The notes under the pieces were generated by a model, which saw only the letters and a list, made by a program, of their open reading frames with translations, was not told the DNA's origin and did no database searches. A program made the position numbers and the translations under genes. 64,000 bases of DNA from Apostichopus japonicus (lineage: Eukaryota; Echinodermata; Holothuroidea; Aspidochirotida; Stichopodidae), in contig NC_092574.1 in the NCBI RefSeq assembly GCF_037975245.1, positions 13,295,213 to 13,359,212 on the forward strand, given 5' to 3'. Shown piece by piece: positions 26,001 through 38,000 of this stretch (the first letter of the stretch is position 1; every line of letters starts with the position of its first letter).

Positions 26001-29000
26001 GTTCTACCGAGTCTAGAATGCCCTGGTAATCTTTTAACACTGTACACCCTCACTGGCCCAAATGGCCTTCCTTCATTTTGAGACCACTTTCCCACAAAGT
26101 GGCCCCTGACGCGACCTCGGGGAGGGTGGCGGGTAAACCCTGCCACCCGCCGAGCTCGCCGAGAAGGAAAAATCTAACGCTAACAAAGACTGCTGACGCC
26201 TCCAGGCGGAGGGTGGAGCCCACCCTGAACAGTCGGGGTGGGGGTCCGCCCTCCGTCACCCCGTAGGCGTGCCTCCCCCTACACTTACAGAGGCCTAATT
26301 GAACAAGGGGACGAGGCCCATACTACCTTAGATGGTAAAGAGTAACCTGGTAAACCGAACTAAGGAAACAACACCCACCGATAGACAAGTAGCCGCAGGC
26401 GACCCAGGGGGTGGCGATGTCTATCGACGAAACGCGAGGAGTCATGAGTCAGGTCGAACGACCGCTCCCCCGTCCGGCTGCGTCCCACCTCCCTCGGGGG
26501 AGGGTGGCGGGAAATGGAGACAGGTAAGTGGGTCACTCGTAAATATATAAACCAGTAAGTTTTATAATATATACTTCGTTCCCCACTTACCTGTCTCCCA
26601 ACAACCTATGCACCGAGTGGCACTGTCCGATGGTGGGAGGCCCGAGGGGTGGGACCCCCGGAGCTCGTATCATCGAGCGACCAAAGCCAAATCGGCCTGT
26701 GATATGTCCGATAAGTAGCAGGCGACGAAGCGATTGGAGTCTTCCACGCCGTCGTCTTGCAGATGTCCACTATTGGAAAACCTGCGAACAGGGCTGTAGA
26801 AGCAGTGAAACCCCTGCTGTTGTGAGCCATGGATCTGCCTGGACCTGTAGCCAGAGGGCGGACGGCTTCCACCAAACAGCGGGACTGTCTCCCCACAACC
26901 ATAAATCCAAGGTAATCCGGGCGAATTTCGCGAAAATTTGTCGGGGGGAGGGTGGCGGGAAATGGAGACAGGTAAGTGGGTCACTCGTAAATATATAAAC
27001 CAGTAAGTTTTATAATATATACTTCGTTCCCCACTTACCTGTCTCCCAACAACCTATGCACCGAGTGGCACTGTCCGATGGTGGGAGGCCCGAGGGGTGG
27101 GACCCCCGGAGCTCGTATCATCGAGCGACCAAAGCCAAATCGGCCTGTGATATGTCCGATAAGTAGCAGGCGACGAAGCGATTGGAGTCTTCCACGCCGT
27201 CGTCTTGCAGATGTCCACTATTGGAAAACCTGCGAACAGGGCTGTAGAAGCAGTGAAACCCCTGCTGTTGTGAGCCATGGATCTGCCTGGACCTGTAGCC
27301 AGAGGGCGGACGGCTTCCACCAAACAGCGGGACTGTCTCCCCACAACCATAAATCCAAGGTAATCCGGGCGAATTTCGCGAAAATTTGTCTAACTCCGAA
27401 AAACACAGTGAGACACTTTGTGGGTAGAAAAATGAAGGAAGGCCATTAAGGCCAGTGAGGGTGTACAGTGTTAAAAGATTACCAGGGCATTCTAGACACG
27501 GTAGAATGCGGTGCATAGGTTGTGGGGAGACAGGTAAGTGGGTCACTCGTAAATATATAAACCAGTAAGTTTTATAATATCTGTGTACAAACAGTGCCTA
27601 TATCAGCGTTTGATTTTCGCGGTATACAAACTTTGACGTCACACGGTGACCAGAGGCTCCTTTGGGTCAATCTCTGTTTTCAGACATTCCAGAGGTTCAT
27701 GTCACGTGACTACCCAAAATGTCCATTTTCGTGGTCGTTTTTGATGGGTTATTGTAGGTTTTCGAAGATTATTTTTTACACATGTTGATTATGGGTATGT
27801 AAACTCCTAAATTAATGGAAAATCTCAACAACAAAAATTGCCTCCATATTTGGTCTTTAAAGCCTTAGGACATTTGGAAAGAACAGAGAATTTTGGGGGC
27901 TTAAATAAAGTTGAGATCAGACCTTTGGAAATTGGAATATCTTTTGAAAAATCTACAACAAAGGGGGAAATGTCAAAATTTTGTTTTAACAAGTTCTTAG
28001 TTTAACAGTATTCTGCTGCTTTTTAAAGTTTGGGGAGTTCCAAAAAGAGAGAAAGGAATAAAGAAAAAAAAAGGAAGCCAGTATGTAGGGTAAAAAGTCA
28101 GCATTCATCAGTCAATGACCTAACCAATGAAACACAATTTATTAGAAGTCGCCACCAGGATAATTTGTTCTCACTTTCAATATTGCAAATTGAGTCTGCA
28201 CTCCTTGGGGACCTCGACAAAAGTTGCACTTACCCTATTTATGTATTTCATATTTCAAGAGGAATGTGTCGTGAGATCTGTCTCCTATATGTATAATTTG
28301 AAAGGGTGCATACATGTGTTATCTTTGATCGTGACCATTCTGGTAGGGTGAAATGTACACCCCTGCATATTATTCCTTTCTCTAAGGACACAGGTACTTT
28401 TCATCTTTTTGCTCCGTCAACATCAACACTCACTTGTAAACAGGACTTTGATGCTGGGGAAATGTCATATGTTCAAATTTGCATAAATTCCTTCCTGAGA
28501 TAGGGTAACTGAATTGTTCATAAAGTGTGCTAGGGTAGCTATTTAGTGGGTAGGATGATGCTGTACTGTACATGTAATATGCATGTGTAGGTGTTTTACA
28601 TAGTTTCAGGATAACATGAGATCTGGAATGTTACCATAGAGATGTACCATGAATGGAAAGATCTAAAAGGATCTTAAAACAGTTTTAAAAGCCCAACAAA
28701 TGAATAAAAACTTATTTAAAAAAATATTCACTGTGTAGGCTACATTGTTTGTGAATATAACATATTGAGGTTTTCACAATGTGTTAGCATTTTTTTAGGT
28801 AGGTCCATGGTTCTCTTTCCTTAATTTATAAAGTAAAATTCAATATTGGCTGATTGGCATCAGCTTTGATCACTAATTTGTTTGAGACAGGATAATCAGG
28901 ATTTACCATTCATGCTTATTATTTGCTGATTGACTTGTGTCAGCTTAAATCGTTGTTTGTTTTGCCAGCATGAATACATGATCATTCATAGACTTTTGAG

Positions 29001-32000
29001 AGAAAAAATAATAATCAGTGAATATTGTACACAGTCAATTGTTTGCTATGAAACAGACATCTGTCCATGTAATCAAACCAATGTTTTATTAAAGCTAATA
29101 ATAAAGCGATAATGATCAATTATCAACAGCGGCCTGTTTGACTGATTATTTTGTAGGTAGAGTACATGTGTCTTCCAATCTCCAGTCCTCGAGGCTTGAA
29201 AAGTTTCTATTGGTGGCTATTGTTGAATGCTTCTACAGTAGCAAAATTGCGGAAACAATTTCTGCATCTTTAGGTCCAAAACCACAGAGTTGTACATAGC
29301 CTTTTGTATTGCGAAGATTTGATCTTTTTATATTTGGTGATGGTAATTGCATGTGATAACAATAGAATGAATGATATTATCAGCAATTCAGCAGAAATTG
29401 TCTTTGTTTACTTTATAATATGTTTCAATAATTTGTCCACTGAGGAAACAGTGTTGCACTTTGATGAAATTCTCTATCTACAAGATGAAATTGACAGCTA
29501 AGCAAATACTGTATTCCAAATGTATCAGGTTTTCAAAGATAAATAATAATAAAAAAAACAGTTTATAATATGGCCTAAGTAAAGTATTGGAAGAGCAATA
29601 GAGCAATAGCTATGGTGAATCTCATAGCTGTGTTGTACAGTAGGTGTAAATTGTTAGAGTCTCTTAATTTTGGTGAAGGTCATTTTAGGTCAACCCAGGT
29701 GAAAAATTTAAAATCTTGCAAACAAATTTACTCACTATAAGCTCAGCTGGATTGATGAACCTTGAAATTGCCTTTCGATGAGTTTTTGAATTTTGGTGGC
29801 GGTCAAAGTTCATTTGATGTCAGCATTTATCAACATCTGAAACCTTGTACATACTACACAGGCTTTGAACACAATATGCTCAGCTTAGTGAATCTCAATT
29901 TGTTTAAATATGCAGATGCCTCTTTGTAAGATCTTGGTTGCAATTCCTATTTTTGCTGGAGGTCAAAGGTCATGTAAGGTCACCAGTGGTCCAAATCAGA
30001 AAACCATGTGAACAGGTTGACTCCACATAGTTGGTATTAGACTACCTCTTGACCACTTGATGACTTCTTCAAGGGATTTCACTACATCACAATTACTCAC
30101 TAACATTACTATTATCTGTATCATAATTGAAATATTGTTGTTTCTTATCTGTTTCTGTCTATTCCAGAGTGAGAAAGAAGAAGAAAAAAGTGTTCATACT
30201 TTTTTGAAATGACAACAAAGCTGTTTGTTTTATAATGCAAGATACAATATATGACAAGTTTACTACTGTACAACATAAAAGTACCACTGAGGCCTTTACA
30301 ATACAATAACATATTTTCCACCTGCTATATGAAGATCAATAAATCTTGGAAAATGTCAAAATCAATTCTCTCAGGCTGGCTCCAAATGTCATTACAAAAT
30401 ATGGGCTGAGTATAGTACTGGAAAGCATCAGATGTGAACAGTGCTTGTAACAGTTCTAGTACAGTGCTCATCAATAAAACATACACAATGAGTAAAGAGG
30501 CCTCCATTCCCTGTGTTGGTTTTGTACTATATTCTCAATTAACTTGATAGTGACCCACAAATTTATAGAGAGCAGCGAAGAATTAGGTTATAATACATGT
30601 GAAACCGGGGGAGGGGGGGGGGGGATAGGGGGAAGAGTGGGATGGAGTGGTGTCACTGGTGTGGGCATAGGAGAAGGGAGAGGCGAGGGAGAGTGAACTG
30701 TCTTGTCAGGGTTTGGTTCTGTTTCGAATCTGTATCGAAGATGATGGAAAGTGTTCTCTCTGCATCCAAGTCCCACCCTAGGAACAGTTTTGCTCTTCTG
30801 TATGTATGGTTACTGTACAAAGCTTAAATACAGTGCCTGAATACTGAATACCCTGGTGATGTGCTGTATAGCACAAGAGCCTGTCGGAGATCAGATTTAG
30901 TTCACTTCCAAGAATCCAAATATGAATATGCATAGATCCTAGCATCATCATCATCAATAAAAGGTATTTGATTTACTAGTTTAATAGTTCTTAATGTGTC
31001 TCAGCTGCTTTGTATACTGTGCTATACACACTTTAAGTCTTGTGTTGATGAATATTTTGGATGGTACCATGGCAACAGTAGGATGCTGAGTGGGGCTGCA
31101 GCATTATGCAGCCTGGCTGTGTAAGACTGTTGCTTATGTGATCCATAGTATTGTAACACAATACAGACACAGCTGTGCTGTGCTGTAAATTAGATAATCC
31201 CTTTTAGCTAGTTAATTGACACATCTTAGCTGAGCAAGATTTTGTGGTTAAGTCACTATATTACTACAATGTTTCTTTTTAGCCCAATACCTTAGTCTAT
31301 TTAGTTTTTGATCAATCTCAGGTCAGCTTAATTCTGCAAAACTGGAAATCATGTGACTTCGGTGGTCTCCTTTTTTCACTCTAGACCAGCAGAATGAAAA
31401 TGACTCTAATTCTAACGTGGTGTGCCACCATATCCCTCCCCCCCCCCCCACCTCACCCTTTCAAGTATTTCATGGCCAATGCAACTTTGATTGGAATTTT
31501 TTAATTGATTTTATTTCAAAACTGTAGGTTGATCGTAATAAAGAGGTTGAAGATGGAGGCAAATCAGATGATGAAGAAATGTTAGTGAGGATAGACTGGC
31601 ATGACTGGGACAAGATTAACCAATATAAAATGAGACAAGGTGAGCACTGACCAATATTATAACCAAGTCATCTGCTAGACTACAAGTTGTTTACTCTGCT
31701 CTACTGTGTGACCGCCCCTCTGGTCAACAATGCCCTTCCTTCTCATTCTACCACCCAAAGTGCCTACATCATTCTTTTTTGTGTGGATTCTTATTCTCAT
31801 TTCGAAGACAAGATGGTAGGAAGACCCTTATGTTATTTTTTGGCAGTTCTGACAGGGTATAATTTGAGGGAAATACATAAAAAAAAAAAAAAATTGGTTG
31901 CAATCTCCTACTTCCATGATCACTTAAAGCTGCTCTCGATGCAAATTGTAGGTATTTTTGCATTGTCAATGATGCTTTCTCTCCTCTCTTTCTGTTTATT

Positions 32001-35000
32001 GTGTATTGTAACACTTTCTTAATTCAGCCAGGATTTTGTACATGAGGGATGTATTCCTGGCTTTGTTGAAGCAGACTACCTTGTAGAGAGGGTGGTGGGA
32101 GGGAGGGGGGAGGTGTTCTGGGGTCCAGAAAAAAATATTCAATAACATATATATAAATATTCAATAACTATGTAGTTGTTTAAAGGTACATTGTTAGGTA
32201 TAATTAGCATACACAACAGGTCTTTAATTAGGTCTAATTGCATAGTTGTGCTATTATAAGTTCTATCCCCCCCCTGGATCCAACACCTGTGGTAGATCTT
32301 TTGTAGTTTGCAGTCCCCTTCTTCGTTCATACTGTGTAATGGAGTTATTTCCTATTCCCTTTCAGTAGGTCCCTACCCCCCCTTCCTCCCCTTCCCCCCC
32401 TGGATCCAACACCTGTGATAGATCTTTTGAAGTTTGCCGTCCCCTTCATTGTTCATACTGTATAATGGAAATATTTCCTATTCCCATTCAGTAGGTCCCA
32501 CCCCCCCACCCCCTGGATCCAACACCTGTGATAGATCTTTTGCAGTTAGCAGTCCCCTTCTTCAATCATACTGTGTAATGGAGTTATTTCATATTCCCTT
32601 TCAACATGTCCCTCCTTCCCCCCCCCCCTCCCCCCGGATCCAACACCTGTCATAGATCTTTTGCAGTTTGCAGTCCCCTTCTTTGTTCATACTGTATAAT
32701 GGAGTTATTTCATATTCCCATCTAGTAAGTCCCTACCTCCCCCCTCCCCCCCCCCTTGATCCAACACCTTCGGTAGATCTTTTGCAGTTTGCAGCCCCCT
32801 TCTTCGTACATACTGTACTGTATAATGGAGTTATTTCCTATTCCCTTTTAATAGGTCCCGGGGAGCAAGGCAGGAAGGTCGAGCTGGATGCAGAACTTAA
32901 GAAGACTCACCGTGAGGATGTTAAGGCCAACGGTTTTAACGAGAGAATTTCTAACCTAGTTTCTTTGGATAGAGCAGTACCAGATATACGTCATCCTGGG
33001 TCAGTCGATCTTCTCTATAAAACATGAATTACACTCACACAAACAAGAAATAGAATCCTTCTGGTGAAGCGTAGCTCTCGGAGTTGTTGAAAAATTGGCA
33101 CATTATTTATATCATAAATATCACATATACATAAATCAAACAATTTCATATACGTTACACATTGTTGGAAAACAACCTTGTGTTTAGTAAGAAAGTTATG
33201 GTATTATTATTAATATTCTATTTTATATGTTTTTCTCTTGGTTCATGTAATTTTAAGTGAGTTTTATAATTAATTTTTTTTTCTGTGCCAGTGAAAGTAC
33301 AAAACTAGAAAAATTTAACAAAAAAAAAAAGAAGATGTATTACTATAATGTCACAACCTTTTCAAAGTCTGCCCTGGGGTGAATGCATCCTAACGCCGTG
33401 CTTCGCTTCTTATTGCTTTTCGATGAATAAAGTTTGCCCGCAAGGCATGTGTGCAGTCTTTATCAATATTAATAACCACTTTAATGAAAGCTGAAAACCA
33501 GTGTGCTCTTAGTTGTGTGCGCAGTCCTTGAAAAAACTTGAAAATCACATTCAGAGTAAATTCTAATTGGGGGAGGGTTACACTGGCTAGAGAATGGGGG
33601 GGGGGGGGTGACGGAGGGGATGGGGAGGAGAGGGGAGAAGGATGCCTACTGCTGATAGGGATCCAGAGGGTGTTGCCCCTCATTTCCCCTTTTTGAAATG
33701 TTGCTTTGAACTATTTCTTGCAATTGATGCAAATTTGAGAAATTTTGAGTTCCTAATTGCTGTGTTATCCATTGCGAAGCGGCAACTCGCAATTTCTGAT
33801 TTTTTAAAATTACCAATCACCTTGCGACACAATAAGCTATCGCTTCTGGTCGCTAGACCGCATTGCTGGCTCTTGATAATGCACTTTCTGTTACTGTATA
33901 TTGCGAACACAAAAGCAATGCGAAATGGAACAGTGTAAATATATCCATGCAGAAGCTTACAATTTAAAATTTTGCCAATGGAATTAAAGGTTCACCAATT
34001 TCTAACATAATTCATGGGGATAAACGTATGATCTGATATTGTGGTATAAATAGCTAAATTTCTGATATTTAAAGGCAAACCAATCGCTCTAAATAATAAA
34101 GGGTACATTGTATCTGCAGTAAATTGGTAATTTTGCTGTCTTGTTGTTGATGCAACAAAGTAAATATATTGCTAAAATATGTATATAATAGTTCTGAAGG
34201 TGCTGTTGTTTATGGCAATTGTGAATTAAGAAACATTCTCAAATACTGACATTTTACAAAATGTTAATGCAGGGTTCTACTGTATTTGTTTCTGATTTTT
34301 GGGTGCCACAAATTATTACCCATTTTTTCCCACAGTTTCTCATGACCATTCCCATTAATTATATTAATGAACACCAGATAGAGATATTAAATGGAGGGAA
34401 TTGTAACTTGTTACGTTTATAAAATTGTACTGTATTTTGTTATTCAGAACAGAATGAAATGTGAACATACCTTACAACTGAATTTGATATATATGTTCCA
34501 AAAGATCAGAATTTTATTATTATACAACAACAGGTTATGTGACGTGCACCTTATAATTTTATCGTATTTCTAAGACCCTCTATTTGCTAGCCTTACTAAC
34601 CAGCTCACTGATTGTTATCATTCTATTTTGTTATTTTATTATTAATATTGTTTTTGAATTAATGATATTTTTGGTTCACATTGGTTGTAATTACTAGGTA
34701 CGACTGTAGAGATCAAGTCAAATTTATCAGAATTTTTCATATTTTGGCTTGTGTGCGATGCACCCAACAAAAAATTTGTGAAAATCAATTTCTGTCTGTA
34801 CTAGTCTTGATTGGCTGAAAGACCTTGAATATGTATTAGTGAAATGAAGCACAGCTAGATATTATTCAATCTAATTATTATTTAATATCTTATTCAGTAC
34901 CGCAGAAATTCATTTTGAGATTGAATATTACTTGCATTCGTCTATAGCAGATGTCCTTAATAACGAATCCTTAATGACCTTGATCCGAAGGTCATGAAGG

Positions 35001-38000
35001 AACTGAATTTTCTTGTTAAGACTTGTGTGCTTTACAGTAGCCTTTCCTTCATGGGATAAATGTAGTCTACACATATATATATATGTACCTCTTATGTTTA
35101 CTGTATTATCCCCCTACCCCCATACCTATGAAAGAAAATTGATTTGAATCAGCTTCCTGCTTTTTTTGTTACTAAACTACTAATTACTGAAGCACATGTT
35201 AAAAGGAAGACTGATAATGAAAGGAAATTTTTCAACCTTTTGCACTCTATTTTAAAAGTGTAAAAGATTACGAGGATCTTTCAAGTGCCTTCATGCAACA
35301 GTATGCTGGCTTTGTGAGTGTTTTGAATCTATGTATCATTATAGATTGTGGATAGATTGTCGATGTTTATGTACATATATGATATGCATTTCACAATGCT
35401 ATCACTTTTCCAAATATGTTTCCATATTGTTTTTTTTTCTTTTTTCATTCCATAGATGCCAGACTATCAAATATCTCAAAGATCTTCCAACAGCCAGCAT
35501 AGTCATTCCATTTCACAATGAAGCTCTTTCAGCCCTGAAACGAACCGTTCACAGTGTCTTCAACATGTCGCCCCCACAGCTGATCAAAGAAATAGTACTT
35601 GTAGATGACTTCAGTAACAGAGGTTAGTGAGTTGTACTTAAGTGACTTTCAGTCATATCAAAGTCACTGGAAAAGTAACTCGTAATCACTGCAGCTTCAT
35701 ATCTCAAAGTCGTCAATATGTCGCCGTCAAAGCTTATCAAAGAATTGGTACTTGTAGATGACTTCAATGCCCAAGGTTAGTGAGTTATATATTTTAATCA
35801 AGGTTTAGTCAGACTAGAGTAAGTTGTAAACACAGCTTCATAGCACAGTGTCTTCAACCAAAGATGTTCACTCAAATAGTATTTAGTATATGATCTTATA
35901 GACAGATGTCATCACTGGTCTTAACTAGTATAAAGTGAGTTTTAATCATACCACAGTAAGTCATAACCCAAGCATCTTTCACAGCACTTGGTTGCAACAT
36001 GTTACCTCTATAGCTAAATCAAAGAATAATACTAGTTCTTGAAAAACATTCCTGTGATCGCCATTCCTGTGATCGAAATGCACATTGACTGTACAATTAT
36101 TTCTATGATGTCTGACTGAGGAAGGTAAAGATATATTCACCATTCAAAATGGATTTATTTAGAATAAGTATTAAGGCTGTGTAAATGGGTGTTTCTTTCA
36201 ACCCACAGAGTACCTGAAGAAGGAACTGGATGATTACATGGAACAGTTTCCCAAGGTTCGAATTCTACGAAACGAGATGAGAGAAGGTCTGATACGAACA
36301 AGACTAAACGGTGCCAAAGTTGCAGTTGGAGATGTAATCATATTTCTTGACTCTCACTGTGAAGCGAATGTGAATTGGCTCCCACCGTTGCTAGGTGAGT
36401 TGCTATCTGATGAAAATATTAATTTTAGAATTTCCCCTGCATCATTAAACTCTCACCGTGGAGCCATTGGGAATTGGTTTCCACAGTTGCTAGGTTAGTT
36501 TGGATGGTAATGGGGAATTAGTGGATGTAAAATATTAATTTTAGAATTTCCCCTGTATCGCTTGACTCTCCCTGTGAAGAGAATGTGAATTGGCTTCCAC
36601 CATTGCTATGGTAGGTGAGTTTGGATGGTAATGGGGAATTAGTGGTTGTAAATATTAATTTTAGAATTGCCCCTACATTAGTTGATTCTTACTGTGAAGT
36701 CATTGGGAATTGGTTTCCACCGTTGCTAGGCGAGTTTGGATAGTAATGGGGAATTAGTGGATGTAAATATTAAGTTTAGAATTGCCCCTATATCACTTGA
36801 TTCTGACTGTGAAGCCATTGGGAATTAATTGGTTTCCACTGTTGCTAGGTGAGTTTGTCCTCATTTTTCTTTTCTTACATTCTGAAACTTCTGTGAAATG
36901 ACTTGTACCATTCGTAGGTAAGTGTGCACAACAACAGTAGCTGATGAGTATGGTAGTTGGGAATTTCCCGACATATCTTAACACTCTGAAGCTAATGCAC
37001 TGGTGTACTCTCAAGGTTGCCTTTGGATGAAACAGAAGAGTATGTTCTGATGATGTTTGATTTAAGGATAATCTACCAGTTTCCATTTAGTTTATATATA
37101 TAGTGCACCCTTGACAACATTTTTGGGGTCTGTTAAAATTTACAGAGAGAATAGCACTCAACAGGAAACGTATCGCCTGTCCGATGATTGACGTCATCTC
37201 CAACGAAGACTTTCACTATGAAACCCAGGCTGGAGATGTGATGAGAGGGGCCTTTGACTGGGAGCTGTACTACAAGAGAATTCCAATCAACCAAGCAGAG
37301 CGAAATAGGAGGTCCAAGGCTACTGATCCTGTCAGGTATGGAAAGTGGTAAAGCAATGTTAATGATAGGAAAACAACCATGCATGAGCAAACTTGAGCAT
37401 AATCTTTTATTTTTTTATCAACTTCTTTTAGGGGGCTGTTAACATTACACTGCAAGCGATCTGGCCCACATTTCAAATATAACGGGTTTGCAACTTTGGA
37501 AGATGCCTCCTGTCCATGTTAACACAGAACTAAACCAGAGTGATTGCTGTTTATATTGAACAACTTGTTATGCACAGTTTAGTTTAGTGAAAACTAAATA
37601 CATGCCTTGCCTTGTTACATGCATAGAAAGGTTATATAGTCTCACAGATATCTAACTTAATGTTGGCATTCATAGAAGGTTCTGTGATTACATATTTTGC
37701 GGATAGCAAAACTGCTGTGAGCCAGACGCCTCATTTGATGACGGACCCATCCTTTTAATCTGAAAATAATTGCCTAATTTGTAAGGTGACTCTAACTGCC
37801 AATGGGACAGTGTTAATATTTCATCTGAAGCATGCAGAGTGCTCCCCCCTTCCACATTGTCAAATGTTCTGCACTGTCAAATGTTCCAGGATGCACTTCA
37901 TTACTTTTGCCTATCAGTTGTTTCATGTAACGGGGACACCCTTCATTAACTTGAAGACGTCTTCCCTCGAGGTTTGATAGCCACCTCCTGAGGCCAATCA

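Larger units (their letters stand above)
26571..27380. repeat. 448-bp-offset direct duplication
   Basis: The sequence from about 26498 to 26938 recurs at about 26946 to 27386 with a constant offset of 448 bp. I saw no difference over the reading frames compared. The junction (TATAATATATACTTCGTT) joins the right end of one unit to the left end of the next, so this is a head-to-tail tandem of one element. The identity indicates a recent event. Confidence 0.9.
25941..27619. mobile_element. nested composite MITE family A insertion, flanked by 42-bp direct repeat
   Basis: A 42-bp sequence occurs identically at 25941-25982 and 27578-27619. Between the copies lies a GC-rich composite, very different from its AT-rich surroundings. 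It has three sections that end in the family A terminal block (ACAGGTAAGTGGGTCACTCG at about 26520, 26968 and 27529). It starts near 25983 with a CCTGGTAATCTTTTAACACT arm and ends with the inverse of that arm. A TSD of 42 bp would be unusually long; a duplication during rearrangement is an alternative. Confidence 0.65.
24592..27860 (+). mobile_element. THAP-bearing TTAA transposon (Kolobok-like), interrupted
   Basis: TTAA occurs at 24592-24595 and 27857-27860. Just inside, the ends are inverted: AGACCAACTATGGAG on the left and, reading in from the right, AGACCAAATATGGAG. A second inverted block follows further in: left GACGTCAACGTTTGTATACC (about 24791-24810), right its near complement GGTATACAAACTTTGACGTC (about 27620-27639). 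A THAP-domain start lies just inside the left end. TTAA target duplications plus a THAP transposase are the features of Kolobok elements. The copy is split by a 1.6-kb nested insertion and no catalytic domain could be found. Confidence 0.6.

Noticed and set aside
26630-26998. Plus-strand frame of about 120 codons in the composite MITE, repeated at 27078
   Set aside because: It is the opposite-strand shadow of the tyrosine-recombinase fragment in GC-rich sequence, where stops are rare.
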